Below, piece by piece: positions 35,501 through 46,886 of a stretch of 64,000 bases of DNA. The DNA is from Branchiostoma floridae. Its lineage: Eukaryota; Chordata; Leptocardii; Amphioxiformes; Branchiostomatidae. The first letter of the stretch is position 1. Each line of letters begins with the position of its first letter. The stretch lies in NCBI RefSeq assembly GCF_000003815.2, contig NC_049987.1, forward strand, positions 18,708,084-18,772,083, read 5' to 3'. Made by a program: the position numbers and the translations under genes. The notes under the pieces are model-generated. The model searched no databases. It saw only the letters and a program-made list of their open reading frames with translations, and was not told the DNA's origin.

Positions 35501-38500
35501 TGTAAAATACGCCTTTTAGAAACCATTTGCCATGGCAACAGGAAAAACGATTGAAATACTATATTTATTGTAAATTACTGACAATAAAGGTCTGGGAAAG
35601 TCACCAAGTTTTGTTGTTTTAGCACAAGTCATTTGGCAGCTTTAGAACGTCAAAGTTGACGCGACCACTTTTAGCTCCACAACCCCACCCCACCCCCACA
35701 AAATGGCGGAATACATCAGAAAAACGCCATAAGAAGAGTTACTAGTACTCACTAAGCGTGGTGTCGACAGTTGTAGCATGTGGCAAAGACAGAGGATCCA
35801 TAGATGCCATCCTCATCACTTCATGCATAGTTGCCTCCATGTACGGCGTGGCCTCACGGTCGGACAGCTCCGGCAGCCTGTCACGGCCCACCACACTGTC
35901 TAACTCAGCAGCCACCTTCTCCTGTATCTCCGGGTGGACAGCAAGGTACAGGAGGGCCCAGCGTAGAGAAAAGATACTTGAGAATGTACCCCCTGAGGAG
36001 AAATTGGTCACCTAGATTTATTTTTTATACATACATATGCTGTAGGAATTGATAAAGGAAATGTGTGTATACAGCAGATTATATGTGATTGCAATGGGCA
36101 AAGATTGTACACAACCAAGTATTTCATTCCTTCAAAGTTTCGGTTACCGTCGGTCACCTCCAGCAGGGCAATTCTGACATGTTCACCTAGTTCACATTGA
36201 ACTGCAGCATAGGTGTCGCTTCTGACAGATGCGTCCAAAATGTATTTACATAAATGCCGTGAACCAGTCAGAACCAGCCGGTGGAATAAAGTACAGGTAG
36301 ACATATAGATAGACATGTCTACCTAACCTTTGAACGTTCGGCCTCTGAACTCCAAGCCTAGAACACCATGCCTCGCCAAACAGCAGACAGGCCTCAGTAG
36401 ATAACACCACAAATTTAAAGGTCAACTAAGGGCACAATTTTTGTCGAGATTTGAAAAGAAAACTCCTCTCGTATCGTTAATTAGCAGAAAATTGGCCGAA
36501 AATGAAAACATCTGGTTTCAGCAACAACAAAAAATATCAAAAACAATACAAGAAAGAACCGAAGGGTACGCATTGCCAAGTTACACCCTTTGCACATGAC
36601 TCATTTCCTGGTCCCTCCCCTACTTGGTTGTGTACAATCGAACTATTCACGGTTAAGACATAGTTGACGGGTAGATAAGAAAGCGTTTGTCTTTTATGCG
36701 AAGTAATGATTAGAGTGCAAAAAAGAAGGAAAACATTTTGTGTACCAAAAAAGATGTCACTAATTGTCTGCCTGAGATGAGTGTCTGTAAGAGAGTTGAT
36801 GTCCTGGATTCCTTCCTCCTCAGCGTCCTTCTGAGCCTTGATCATGTGATCTGTGATGTCACGGAGGTTGCCTGCAGAAGCGTACATTGATATTCATTAA
36901 TCGGTCTAAGATGCAACATAAAAGTATTCAAATTTCCTTGAGACCTTTCAGAGATAGTCTGGGTACTATCCGATTACTACCGGGGCTCCATACGCTCAGC
37001 GAGTTTAAGGAGCCCCAGTGGTAAACGGATGGTACCCAGGGTACGTAGGAGACCGCAATGCGTCAGTGGCCATCTTACTTGGGTCAAACGTTTCCTTGTG
37101 CTGCTCCAGATGACACTGCATGATCCCTAGAATTTGGTCCATCATTTTTCGACAGGCAGTTACGGCTGTGTAGGGAAAAGAGACAAAAGGTGGCTTTTAT
37201 AGTGCCGATGTCACGAATAAAACCACAAAACATTATAACATATTCATCATGAACATAGACATTTATACATGATATATACCATTCTGAAGTTATTGGACAC
37301 GGAATCTTAAAAATCATACCGTAAGTTATTGGTTTCTTTGTAATTAAGTTAATTTCTATTTGTGATGTCAAAATAAATACGGCAGCCGAATAGGAATCTA
37401 ATACCGCGATTTGCCAAATCGTTCTTTACAGAAGAAAACAGTGCATCATCATCATCGTAACAATTGCAACGTTTCTGCTTTTCAACACGACGGTTAATCG
37501 CGAGTCACATTGCAAATTTACCAATCGGCTGCCGTGTTTACTATGACGTCACGAGGAGAAATTAATTCAATTACCTGGTGGCAGAAATCAGGAATTGGAT
37601 GTATGATTTGTAAGATTCGATGTTCAATAACACCGGAAGAGCACCTTATGTACAAACGCCTTTGTTTGATTTAAGAAAACTTTTATTTCTGAATGCAATC
37701 AGGAATGATGTTGTTGACTTTAGGTGACATAAACAATTCAAACATCATGTGTCAATGAAGAGGAATTTTACAGCTTCAAGAGACAGGTATTTGCTCTTGT
37801 CAACTCATAGTTTCTGACAAGACCACAGTACCACTCTATTAGACATTTTCATTTTACGTCGCAAACCTGCAGAACTGACGTCGTCACTCCCTTAGCATTA
37901 TGGGAAAGAAAATGGCCGCGCCAATGGAATCCTACTAATCTATATACTTTTGCTATCGCAAACCAGTAAAAAAAACAAATTGACACTGCATTCATGCAGG
38001 TTAAAATTCAGATACTCACTCGGTGAAGGCAGGAACCGAAGTAATGGATAGACATCAGCGAGAAAACCTTGTCCGAACCTTTCGGCGGCGTCCTTGCTGA
38101 CTTTCATCAGAGTCTTGAAATTCTCTTCATCCATGTTGTACCTGTCAAGAAATCCTGGTTATGGGATTTTAAAAAAATTTTATGGTTTTAATATCATGAA
38201 TAAAATCAACTCTGTGGGTTTGTGTAAGGTTTCCTAGTCTTTCAAGCAAAAAAATATTATTCTTTTAAGTTTTGAAATAAATTTAACATCAACATGACAT
38301 TCATACATAAATGTAAGTTCATCTGTGAGGGTAATCAACATTATGTTGCAATTTTAAACTTTACATCCTTACACAGACTAAAGCGTTTACCAACAAGCTG
38401 ATCTTGTTCCCAACAGTCCTCTGATCCTTATCAAGTTGAAATGACCACAAGTCACACATCCAGGCCGGAAGTGTGACGTCAGCAAAGGGTCAAAGGTGCT

Positions 38501-41420
38501 TGGTAGTCGGTAGTCTACTACCAAGCACCAAGTAATGAACATACCGACTTGAAATTTGGTAGATATTGATACATGATTTCATAATTAAGTACGTAATTAT
38601 ATCCTGAAATTTGAGATGTGTCCCATGTCTATCGGTGAATGTCAGAGCTTACTGATCACCCCTCGTAAGTAAAGTAGCAACTAGGTCAGTACCTTACGCC
38701 GAAAGCAGCTGAACAGATGACGTTGTAGACCAGCTGATAAAGGTAGTCATCAAGGTTCACTCCTTGACCCTCCATCTTAGTAAACTCTGCGATGGTGTCC
38801 TTCAAAGACTCGTGGACTTTACTTTGTAGGTTCTGTCCTGACGCGTAACCCCTAAAGGTAAAAATCAGCAATGAGTGAGCTAGCCCGGATATTGTAATTT
38901 TTTGGGAAATCGATTTAGTGTCAATTCCACATTACCTCGTGGGTGTCTGTTGCCTTTTGTTCTAAAGTTTTCGAAATCTTTGTAACAATTTAACTAAGAT
39001 GATATAACACTTTTGAAACAATTGCAATTTCTAACATTTGTTTTCCTTTCTTAATATTTTCTACCCTATACAAACATTTGTAAAGTTTGCTTCACACTGT
39101 CTGAACTTTACCTGATGGCACCATGGAACAGTTTCCTGTGCAGTTTCCAAGTCGGGTTGTAGTCTGTGAAGACGATGTCCTTTCCACCTTCAGAAGATAT
39201 ATCCACTGAAAAGTATATAACCACATTGTTAATTGTATTGTATTGTATTGTGTTGTATTATATTGTATTGTATTGTATTGTATTGTATTGTGCTGTGCTG
39301 TACCCAGGTATCAAAGAAACGCCAGGCACTTAATTGCGTGCAAGACTTCAAAGATCTGGGTTAATGAGTTTTAAAAAATCTATAGCAAAGAGAGGTTGAA
39401 GATAGAATTGCTCTAATCTCGCTTGGGAAGCCGTGAGTAAGATATCAGTAGTCTAGTAAACTGACATAACAAAAATCAGTTTTTTTGGAGCACAGCAGAA
39501 GAATCGACCCTCCTCAAGGGGTCAGAATGTTGGACACTTGCAAAAACTCTGAAGGGAAGATTCAATGGGCCATACATGTACACCATTATGCTGAGAAATG
39601 TTTTAAATGTTTCATGGAGGCAAAGAATCTCAAACCGTGAATGTCAAATGTGGTCGCAAACGTAACGTTTACAAATTACATTAAAAAATTTACATAGATA
39701 GTTAATGCGGAGTTTGCAACGAGGCAAACTGTCACCGAAACGTTGGTTATGAACAAAGAATATTGTTATTCAGTAACGTTATTTAACAATTTCGACCTGA
39801 TGAAACAATTCACGGTCATTATACCCCTGTCAAATTACGTACGATCTTCGGACGTACTTCGCGATCGCTGGAATGCGCGGGCATAATAGAAATGACGAGA
39901 GAAAAGACGGTGTGTCACAAAGCCAGCCTACATACTACCACAGGGGCCACAATGGCAGAACTACCCTTACATTTTTAAAAATCCTCAATATTTGCAAACA
40001 AACGTAAGTCGGGCGAGCGTCACCCGACTGACGGCCGTTCGCCATCCGATTTGCACGATCTGCACGATCTGCAGGCGACTTGGTAACGAGCTCTGCGAAC
40101 TCAGAAATCACTTGTCGCTTATGTTAAGAACATGTTTCGCTGCACCGCGACCATTGCACAACTCCTGAAAATCGCCGGCGATCCCGAAAAATCGCGAGAT
40201 AATCGTGAGAACACCGGACGTCTTACTTACGAAAACGCATTAAGAGCTCACAGAACCGTCGTCCGATCGATTTTCGCGTAATGTGACAGGGGTATTACTA
40301 CACAATTTCACTCATCACTGATCCTGAGAGCAAACTACACTTACTTGATAGCATCTTCGGCCTGCCTGCAAAGTCTGCTCCCTTCTTCATAAAAGCCTCC
40401 TTTACAGCATCCAGACTGTTCAGTACAACCACATCCGTCATGCCCAACTTCAGGCTGAAAACGTCTCCATACGTCTTAGCGAGGTCGATGAAGGTAAGAT
40501 ACATCCTACCACTAAACACTGGACGACAGGAATCATATAAACACATGAGTTCGAAGAGTTCATACCTCAATGAAATATCTAGAGTCTTTGCATATTAACC
40601 ATTTCAGCTTGTCTCATTAATTATAGCAATAAGGCTGTACTTAGCATACTCAATCTTATTTATGATGGTGTCCTTTTACCCAAAATACATACATTACTTT
40701 AGATGTCCTAGCGTTTGGCAAAATCCATTGTTTACATTCTGTCATAAAGTATATCGAATTATGGCACTTTCAAATTGATTATACAAATTAGACTGTCGTT
40801 AGCATAATTGATACCTGCTAATGTTTCACTTGGCACGAATCATATGCTTTAAGGGCATAAAAGCCATATGATTGAAAACACGTAGTACAGATTATGGAAA
40901 TTACCCCCCCCCCCCCTGCATGCCATTGCGTACATCTCTGTCCAAGTTACCTGCATACCGAAAATCACGGAAATTCGTTGTTGCTTTGTTTAGTCATCCA
41001 CCTAAAACATTTTTTTACCTGCAGTACCAAAGCTAAAGCTATCTGGCAACAAAATATCAAGAATATGGCTTGTCCCGCACAAGATACAAAACTGCAATTT
41101 CTGATATACTACCAATGTCACACACCAGGGGACCCTGACCTTTCTCTTCCCAACTCCTACCTAAATACCAAATATCATTGCAAACCGTCCAGAGGTTTTC
41201 AAGTTTTGCTGACAAAATCCTGACACGCACAGACAGAGACAGACATACCAAAAACAATACCCTCATTTTTCATGGAGGTAATAAGATACTTACAGGAAAG
41301 GTTTCCAATAATTGGCCAGAAAAATGGTCCAGGAGGCATCCGCCATCGTTTTACATAGTCATTCAACCATTTGATCAAAATTAGGGTCACTAACCCCACA
41401 GTTATCGTCGTCAGCCACAT
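29538..41420 (-). CDS. Cytochrome P450 (CYP2 clan), tandem copy B; ten exons, intact frame, 493 aa, unusual I-helix
   Basis: Exons: 41294-41420, 40345-40518, 39112-39205, 38693-38851, 38020-38141, 37079-37165, 36746-36871, 35753-35992, 31781-31937, 29538-29733. The sum is 1482 nt with no internal stop. Seen: ER anchor in residues 1-25, hinge [12 protein letters not shown] (29-40), C-helix W120-KLH-R124, K-helix E354-VM-R357, PERF 409-412, heme loop [12 protein letters not shown] with Cys435. These are diagnostic of a microsomal haem mono-oxygenase. The I-helix reads FFGGTFSS (GGTFSS 297-302): the acid normally before the conserved Thr is Phe, and the Thr is Ser. The family norm is [AG]GX[DE]T[TS], so oxygen activation may differ or the enzyme may use a pre-oxidised substrate; this is inference. 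It was probably duplicated with A, since much intronic and 3' sequence aligns. Introns carry several transposons. CYP1/CYP17-like words are present; family number and substrate are unknown. Confidence 0.92.
30135..31698. mobile_element. hAT-like element (1564 bp including a nested insertion) in intron 9 of copy B
   Basis: It starts TAGGGGCGGTGGGTACCGGTAC and ends CACCGGTACCCATCCCTA, flanked by GTCTGAAT at 30127-30134 and 31699-31706. The equivalent intron of copy A near 14307 shows the empty site, CTGTCTGAATCATAAAGAAC. The insertion is therefore younger than the A/B duplication. The family is the same as 25427-25860. A second element (30562-31682) sits near its right end. Confidence 0.92.
30562..31682. 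mobile_element. 1.1-kb G/C-run-ended element nested in the hAT-like element
   Basis: Left end TGTGACAGCGATCTCGCCCC; right end GGGGCGAGATCGCTGTCACA. A CCGG direct repeat lies at both edges (30558-30561, 31683-31686). Both ends carry extra subterminal copies of GCGATCACTAGCG / CGAGATCGCTAGTGATTTCG, three of them in tandem on the right. The interior is AT-rich without a recognisable transposase. The superfamily is not assigned. Confidence 0.8.
32327..32533 (-). pseudogene. LINE open-frame relic, C-terminal zinc-binding segment
   Basis: The translation contains [20 protein letters not shown] followed by [15 protein letters not shown]. The CxxC...EDExHFL..C..Y pattern is the cysteine/histidine segment found at the C-terminus of many non-LTR retrotransposon polyproteins. 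Only a fragment remains, in intron 8 of P450 copy B, oriented opposite to the relic at 32840. Confidence 0.65.
32840..33118 (+). pseudogene. LINE open-frame relic with 3' tail to ~33330
   Basis: The translation reads [20 protein letters not shown], then [20 protein letters not shown] and MECSRY, ending at a TAG. It is the same zinc-binding C-terminus as the relic at 32327, in the opposite direction. It is followed at about 33295 by GTACAATTGCCGTGCAATAAAGTT, the same 3' end seen in the insertion at 17880-18022. It is 5'-truncated, as usual for LINE copies. Confidence 0.7.
33561..34642 (+). mobile_element. 1.08-kb non-autonomous element flanked by TA, copy 1
   Basis: The ends are TA-CCTCCATGAAAT and ATTTCATGGAGG-TA, fitting a TA target as in Tc1/mariner-type elements. 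An inverted full-length copy is at 44470-45540 and a third fragment at 45573-45903. Shared internal words include ACGGCTGGATGGATTGGTTT and CAGCTGTTTGGGGAACCCC. No intact protein is encoded. Confidence 0.8.
34846..35113 (-). pseudogene. Tc1/mariner transposase relic (frameshifted)
   Basis: One frame gives [20 protein letters not shown], then [10 protein letters not shown] and NIGPNSIL. A second frame continues with [18 protein letters not shown]. This is the order of the central DDE region of Tc1-type transposases, including the N-A-R-P-H-like motif. At least one frameshift separates the halves and the aspartate before RPH is not preserved. It is a dead fragment in intron 8 of P450 copy B. Confidence 0.75.
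39232..39300. repeat. (TTGTA)n microsatellite in intron 2 of copy B
   Basis: About a dozen imperfect TTGTA pentamers in tandem, ending in GTGCTGTGCTGT. Copy A has a short unexpanded equivalent near 22150. Confidence 0.9.
39822..40294. mobile_element. 473-bp Harbinger-like element in intron 2 of copy B
   Basis: Left end TACCCCTGTCAAATTACGT; right end, inverted, TACCCCTGTCACATTACGC (17 of 19 match). TTA flanks both sides (39819-39821, 40295-40297). A 3-bp TTA duplication is typical of PIF/Harbinger. The corresponding intron of copy A is about 840 bp shorter and lacks it. The interior is GC-richer than its surroundings (many CGATC, CGCGA words) and shows no transposase. Confidence 0.8.
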
Positions 41421-43265
41421 CGTCCTGTAGAAAAAGGGGGGGGGGGGTCAATGTTACGTTAGTTCACCTTTATGCGCCAAGTAACGTATCCGTTGTTTTT
41501 AAACGGAGTATTTAGGGATATCAAGTCGACGGACGGTGAAGGTGGTTTCAAATTGCAATATTTGTCAAAACATTGCAGTTTGGAACCACCGGTGTATCCG
41601 CCCGGTTCGCGTATCTATCCCATCTTCATCCCAAAAGGGACACAAACTGGATATCCAGAATACGGACTTCCGGTGCCGTCAGCCATGGTGGTTGACAGGA
41701 CCGTATTAATATATATATATAAAGTGATTCTTTACGCTCAGGTTTCCATATTTGATGCTCGCGACACGGCTAGGGCTACGTTGTGCTATAATGACAGATG
41801 CTTACTTCGTAATTTGAGTGATCGATATCCGCTGTTCTAGATCTTCACGCAACCGTTGAACCTAGAATTCTGACGATTATTTGAGGGTTAAACCGGCCGC
41901 TGGACTCCCTAAAATGATTTGGCTTGTGCAAACTGTGTTGATTTAGTGTAAGTTTATGCGATCCAACATTTTGACGTGATTGACGGCACCGGAAGTCCAC
42001 ATTCTGGACATCCAGTTTGTGTCCTTTTTCGGAAAGGGACACGAACCCGATACGCCATCGCACGAATTCAGTTTTCAGGGTCTGGCTCAGTTGGACTGTG
42101 TAGGCCCTGAAAACAATCTGGCATCCAGGCTAGTTTCATGTTCAAGTATACCGAAACCATTGTATGTTTCTATGTTTTATAAAGTATAGAGAAATGTTAT
42201 TGTCTTTGGTTCCTACATCAAAAAGACGCTCTGAAAATTGACCTGTTTTTTTTTCGGGCAAACCCGTTGCTCCTCAAATTTACTAAATGACTTTGGACAT
42301 TAATTTAGAAGGACATTAATTTAGCGTTCACAGTCACTTTGCAATGCACGGAATATCTACACTCTTGTAACTGGCAAACATTGTATGAAAAGGCATATGT
42401 TTAAACACTATGTAGGTCTAGATCTAAGTAAGGTCTTTCGGTCGCACCGTAGGGCGTTGTTTACACCCATGCAACCTACACCTACTGCCTTCGCGCCCTA
42501 CCTCTTCCCGGCCCCGCGTCTGCCTCCGAGGTGCCTCCGCGATGCCTCCGAGATGTTTCGTTACGGGCTTTCGCACAGACAGTCTGAGAACTTACGTATC
42601 CCTCCATCATCATTCACTAACAGTTTCCGCCTCACTGACGTGAATTTAGAATAATCTCATTCCAAAGGCCCTTTCAAGGACTGTGACGCACTACTTATTA
42701 CCCGAATTTCTATCGAGGATAAATACTGTATGCACAGTGTTCGGTGTGTCACGAACATAATCTATTCAGGACACGTACGGCTGGGTTAGGCTTAGGTCAC
42801 ATTTCCAAAGCGGAGCCCTGCCGGGATGTAAGAAACGAAAAATTAAAATATATATTACACAAATCATGCCCATGAATCTTATTTTGACATTTTGTGTATT
42901 TTGATGTATTTTATATCATTCTTTTGGCTCCCAAAAGCTGCCCGGCTGGGCCCGCTTTGGAAATTCCATGACACACATTCCATTTTCATGCACAATGTTA
43001 GAAACGTTAGCTTAGACTATGTAATGAAAATACAAGTATTATCTCTGGCAAATAGCTTTATTTTGTTCTAGTCGGCAGGCCTTAGCAAGCCCACACGCAC
43101 ATTATGCAAATTATTAACACGGAGGTTCGGTTCCGGTGAGACAGTTTAGAAATAGGGGCATTTTAGGAACACTAGAAGTTTCCTAAAAACAAACTAGTCA
43201 ACAATCATAGGACGTAAGGAAGATGTGATTTCATGATCATGTTAAAAACAGTACAACAACAGTAC

Positions 43266-43355
43266 CTGCAGTGTTGTTTCCGAGTCCTCACGATCACGAA
43301 AAATCAAACCTGTAAGTCAGTTTACTTCCGAACGATAAGTTGATGAAAGAGAGCC
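43266..43355 (-). promoter_or_regulatory. Probable non-coding first exon (5' UTR) of P450 copy B
   Basis: GAGGACTCGGAAACAACACTGCAG, read in two parts as GAGGACTCGG and AAACAACACTGCAG, is followed by donor GTAC at 43264-43265. It matches the blocks at 24977 (A) and 60097 (C). A TATA-like box is at 43384-43390. The right end is an estimate. Confidence 0.58.
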
Positions 43356-43383
43356 AGCCTCCTCTAGCAAATTGTACGATCCT

Positions 43384-43390
43384 CTTTATA
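43384..43390 (-). promoter_or_regulatory. TATA-like box of P450 copy B
   Basis: The minus strand reads GTCGATATAAAGAGGATCG, 118 nt upstream of the leader-exon donor. It is in the same place within the promoter unit as the box before copy A. The unit itself covers 43350-43550, followed by a second partial unit starting at 43551. Confidence 0.45.
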
Positions 43391-43639
43391 TCGACCCTGG
43401 TGGTTCGACCGCTAACGCGTAGCAAGCTTTGTTTGACCGGATGACCTCACAGACATGTGTTGAATTCGTCGTGAGTGCAATTTTGAATGAGGTCAACGGC
43501 GACAGAGACGCGTACGATTAACGTCATCTGAGGCAATGATTTAAGAAAAGAAAGCCAGCCTCCTTTGATAAATTATATTACCTCCTCTACGAACAGCTGC
43601 GTTTTGAGTAAGTCCCAAAGCCACACTGGCTCCTTTGAG

Positions 43640-43850
43640 CTCTGAAGGGCACGACCCGCCGTACGTGCAAATACATGCTGTCTACGTGCCAAAACGTGGG
43701 CAATCTTTTGGGATCCGTAAGTGATAATTATAAGTACCGCCTCCGTACGAACTCGTACGGAAACCGACGGATATTGGAGCACGCAGACACACAGTAGAAC
43801 GTGCAGGCAAAACTTTGTGTGCCATCGGGCTGCGGATTCGCCCTCCGTAC
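43640..43850. repeat. Inverted partner of the 12160-12400 repeat
   Basis: It reads on the minus strand in the same order as the copy upstream of the HSD17B12-like gene (CTGCGTGCTCCAA, GTACGAGTTCGTACGGAGGC, TTGCCCACGTTTTGGCACG). It interrupts the second, partial promoter unit upstream of P450 copy B, whose remainder resumes near 43950. Confidence 0.7.
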
Positions 43851-44469
43851 TAGCGAGTACGGGCGACGCGCCTGCCCTGTACAGCCTGAACGTTTTCAGA
43901 AATACGTGGCCTCCCAAAAAAAACAAATTGCTCGTAGGGCGGGTTGTGCCCTTAGCTTTACATAGACCCCTGTGGCTTCGACCGCTAGCTGTGTAGCATT
44001 AGCTTTGTTTGTCGGTCTTTGATGTGCATTAACTTAAAGAGAGGTCAACGACCGACAGGATGAGGCAGCCTGCCAGTCTGTCTTTTTAGCTTGCCTTTCG
44101 AGTTTTCACCGCCAGAGCATCGGGAGCGATGTAATCTCATCCAACCCCGTAAAAATTCCCCGGACTGCGGTGATGAACTGGGCGGGTGGGCTACACTCTC
44201 AGCACCGTAGAGATACCGGAAAGTTGCCGATGGAATTATTACCAGGCGCATCAATTTAGGTCAGTTTCCAAAAAATAAGACGTTTTGACATACTGTAAAT
44301 CGTGCAAAGCAGATAAAGAAATGAGATGGCATGTGCCATAGATTGCAAAAACTATATCGGAAAATATATAGTCTAATGTCATGAAATGCATATGCCAACT
44401 TGATTTCCAAGAGCAAAGATCGATCAAGATGTCACGAAAGACAATTAACTAGAGTTCGGGGACCTCATA

Positions 44470-45540
44470 CCTCCATGAAATATTTATTGCTTTTTTGTGG
44501 ATGGTATGTATGTTTATAGTCGGTTGTATTTGAGAGTAATGCTTATAAATGTTATGGGAAAGTAGTGGTGTATTTATTTAATAACACAGAGGATGTCCAT
44601 CTGATTAGTAATCATTAAAATGTGACACTTAATTGTGTAATGTGCGTTTAAGAGGTCGACGGCATATGGTAGCGTGTTGATGTTTGGCATTTAAACTGTC
44701 TTAAAGGTTGTCAGCATTATTGAGGTTCGACTATGTGCCTCAGAGCGGTGTGGTGGGAGGAAGTTGGGAAACTCAGAAAGAAGAAGGGATGCGGCCAACT
44801 TTAGTCAGATGGTGATTTGATTTTCCACCAATATGTAATAACATCAGCTGTTCACACGGTACAAAAATGAGATGCACACTTTCCTCTGATAGCCCTACAT
44901 CAACTGTAAGATGAATACTTGGCGCCAACCCCGTGTGCTAAAAAACAAGTACCATTGGCTACGAAAGAGACAACTAACAACTGTCCCTTATCGTAACGAA
45001 ATCAGAACATCTGTATCGCCCATAAAACTTCTCACACCCAACCCATCTAAGATGAGAGGATCTAATGGAATTTTAATCACCATGTCACTCAAATCAGCAG
45101 TACAGTATGTGAGACATCCATACCTGTTAAGCATTACCGTTAAATGTACCTCAACTTCTTACAATTATACTTACGCTTCACATCTCCATGATATCCTAAG
45201 CAGAAATAAATAAAACTAATTATCATATTAAAAAAACTCGGGGTTCCCCAAACAGCTGTCATACAAATCACCTCACTATCTGCTTGGCGCTAAGCCCATT
45301 AACAAACACTTAAAGCACGATGCCTGTTCTAATATATCGCAGATATAGGGGGGATTTCTGACATTACTACATCGATTATAACGACAGATACGGCGCCCAA
45401 AATCACATCGATTCTAGCTTTCATCACAGCCCACCAACACAACAAGTATGAAACTAATCCATCCAGCCGTTCTTGAGTAATCTTGTACACAGATAGAGAC
45501 ACATAACAGAAAATATAACCTCCATGACATTTCATGGAGG
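44470..45540 (-). mobile_element. 1.07-kb TA-flanked element, copy 2 (inverted), with fragment to 45903
   Basis: Ends CCTCCATGAAATATTTATTG and CATTTCATGGAGG are flanked by TA. It is the reverse complement of 33561-34642 over its length. Directly to the right, 45573-45903 repeats the right-hand third of the element in the same orientation, ending again in TTTCATGGAGGTA. No intact protein is seen. It lies between P450 copies B and C. Confidence 0.8.
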
Positions 45541-46664
45541 TAACTACTGTGCCAACTGTTACAAATATTTCAAACAGTCCTAAGCAGACATAAATAAAAC
45601 TACTGGGGGTTCCCCTAACAGCTGTCACCTCACCATCTGCTTGCAGCTAAGCCCATTAACAAACACATACAGCACGATGCCTGTGCCAATATATCTCAAA
45701 TATAGGGGTGATTTCTGATATTATTACATCAATTACAACGACAGATACGGCTCCCAAGATCTCATCGATTCGAGCTTTCATCACACCTCACCAACACAAC
45801 AAGTATGAAACCAATCCATCCAGCCGTTCTTGAGTAATCATCTACACAGACAGAGACACATAACAGAAAATATAACCTCCATTCCATGACATTTCATGGA
45901 GGTAAAAATGGATAATCTGTTGTCCGGTATACCATATTCTGTTTGATAATCATTTGTTAAGCTTTTCTCACCTCTTAGATTTCATAAAGAAAGCAATTAT
46001 TTTTGGCCAAACTTTTTTATTCGCAGGCTCGCATAAGTCTTGTGGTTCCAAGAGAACGTCATATATATACATAATCGAATCAACATGGTCTATCTAACCA
46101 CTAATGAAGGTCTACAGCTCAAAGAAAAGAATGCAAAAAGTAAACTTCAAAACTAGACTATCAAGTCAAAAATGTTGTATATTCGTTAATTTACACAAGA
46201 AGAAACTATTTTATTACTGTAATTTATTCGCCCTAGATTGTTTACTTACCAGATATTCATGAACATACATAAGGGGTCAATTATTTTGAGATACTTTTTT
46301 TCAATCATTCTTTATTGATTTTTGAATAACAAAAACAACAACGAAAGGATAGTATGATAGCTACCGATACCTAACTAAAACCACTAAATCAAAGCAAAAG
46401 CAAGAAACAGTTGTTAACCATAAACCCCTTTGCCCACATTCATTAAACAATAGTATTACTATACTACACAAACAGTACAAAATTCCTTCTTTGGCCCTAC
46501 CTCATACTCATAGTCATACCGGCGATATTAAATTAATTCTGCAATTATTATGCACTGATGGTTCGTTTGATAGGCAACTTTTGAGACAGAGCTTCATGCA
46601 TTACATGGGATACTTCGTGACATGGCAATTTGTTCGTCTGTGCCATTGGAATAAGCCCGTTCAC

Positions 46665-46832
46665 GGATCTAACTGTCACATGTCAAAGGTGAAGACCCTT
46701 GAATTGAGACATAAACAAAGCAAGTCTGGGCATTAGAATTCAAACTGACCGACGCAGGCCATGTGTGATCAAAGCAAGACTACTATTTACATTGGGGGCC
46801 TTTACCTTTGACCTCCGCATGCGCAGTTGGAC
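46665..46832. repeat. Inverted repeat in the 3' flank of P450 copy C
   Basis: Arms GGATCTAACTGTCACATGTC... (46665 on) and ...CGCATGCGCAGTTGGACCC (to 46832) correspond to the stems after copies A and B. This version is more degenerate, having lost part of the left arm. Confidence 0.7.
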
Positions 46833-46886
46833 CCGTTAGCCGGCTTATTGCACGACTTTATCATCAACTTCCTGTAGGTCACACCA

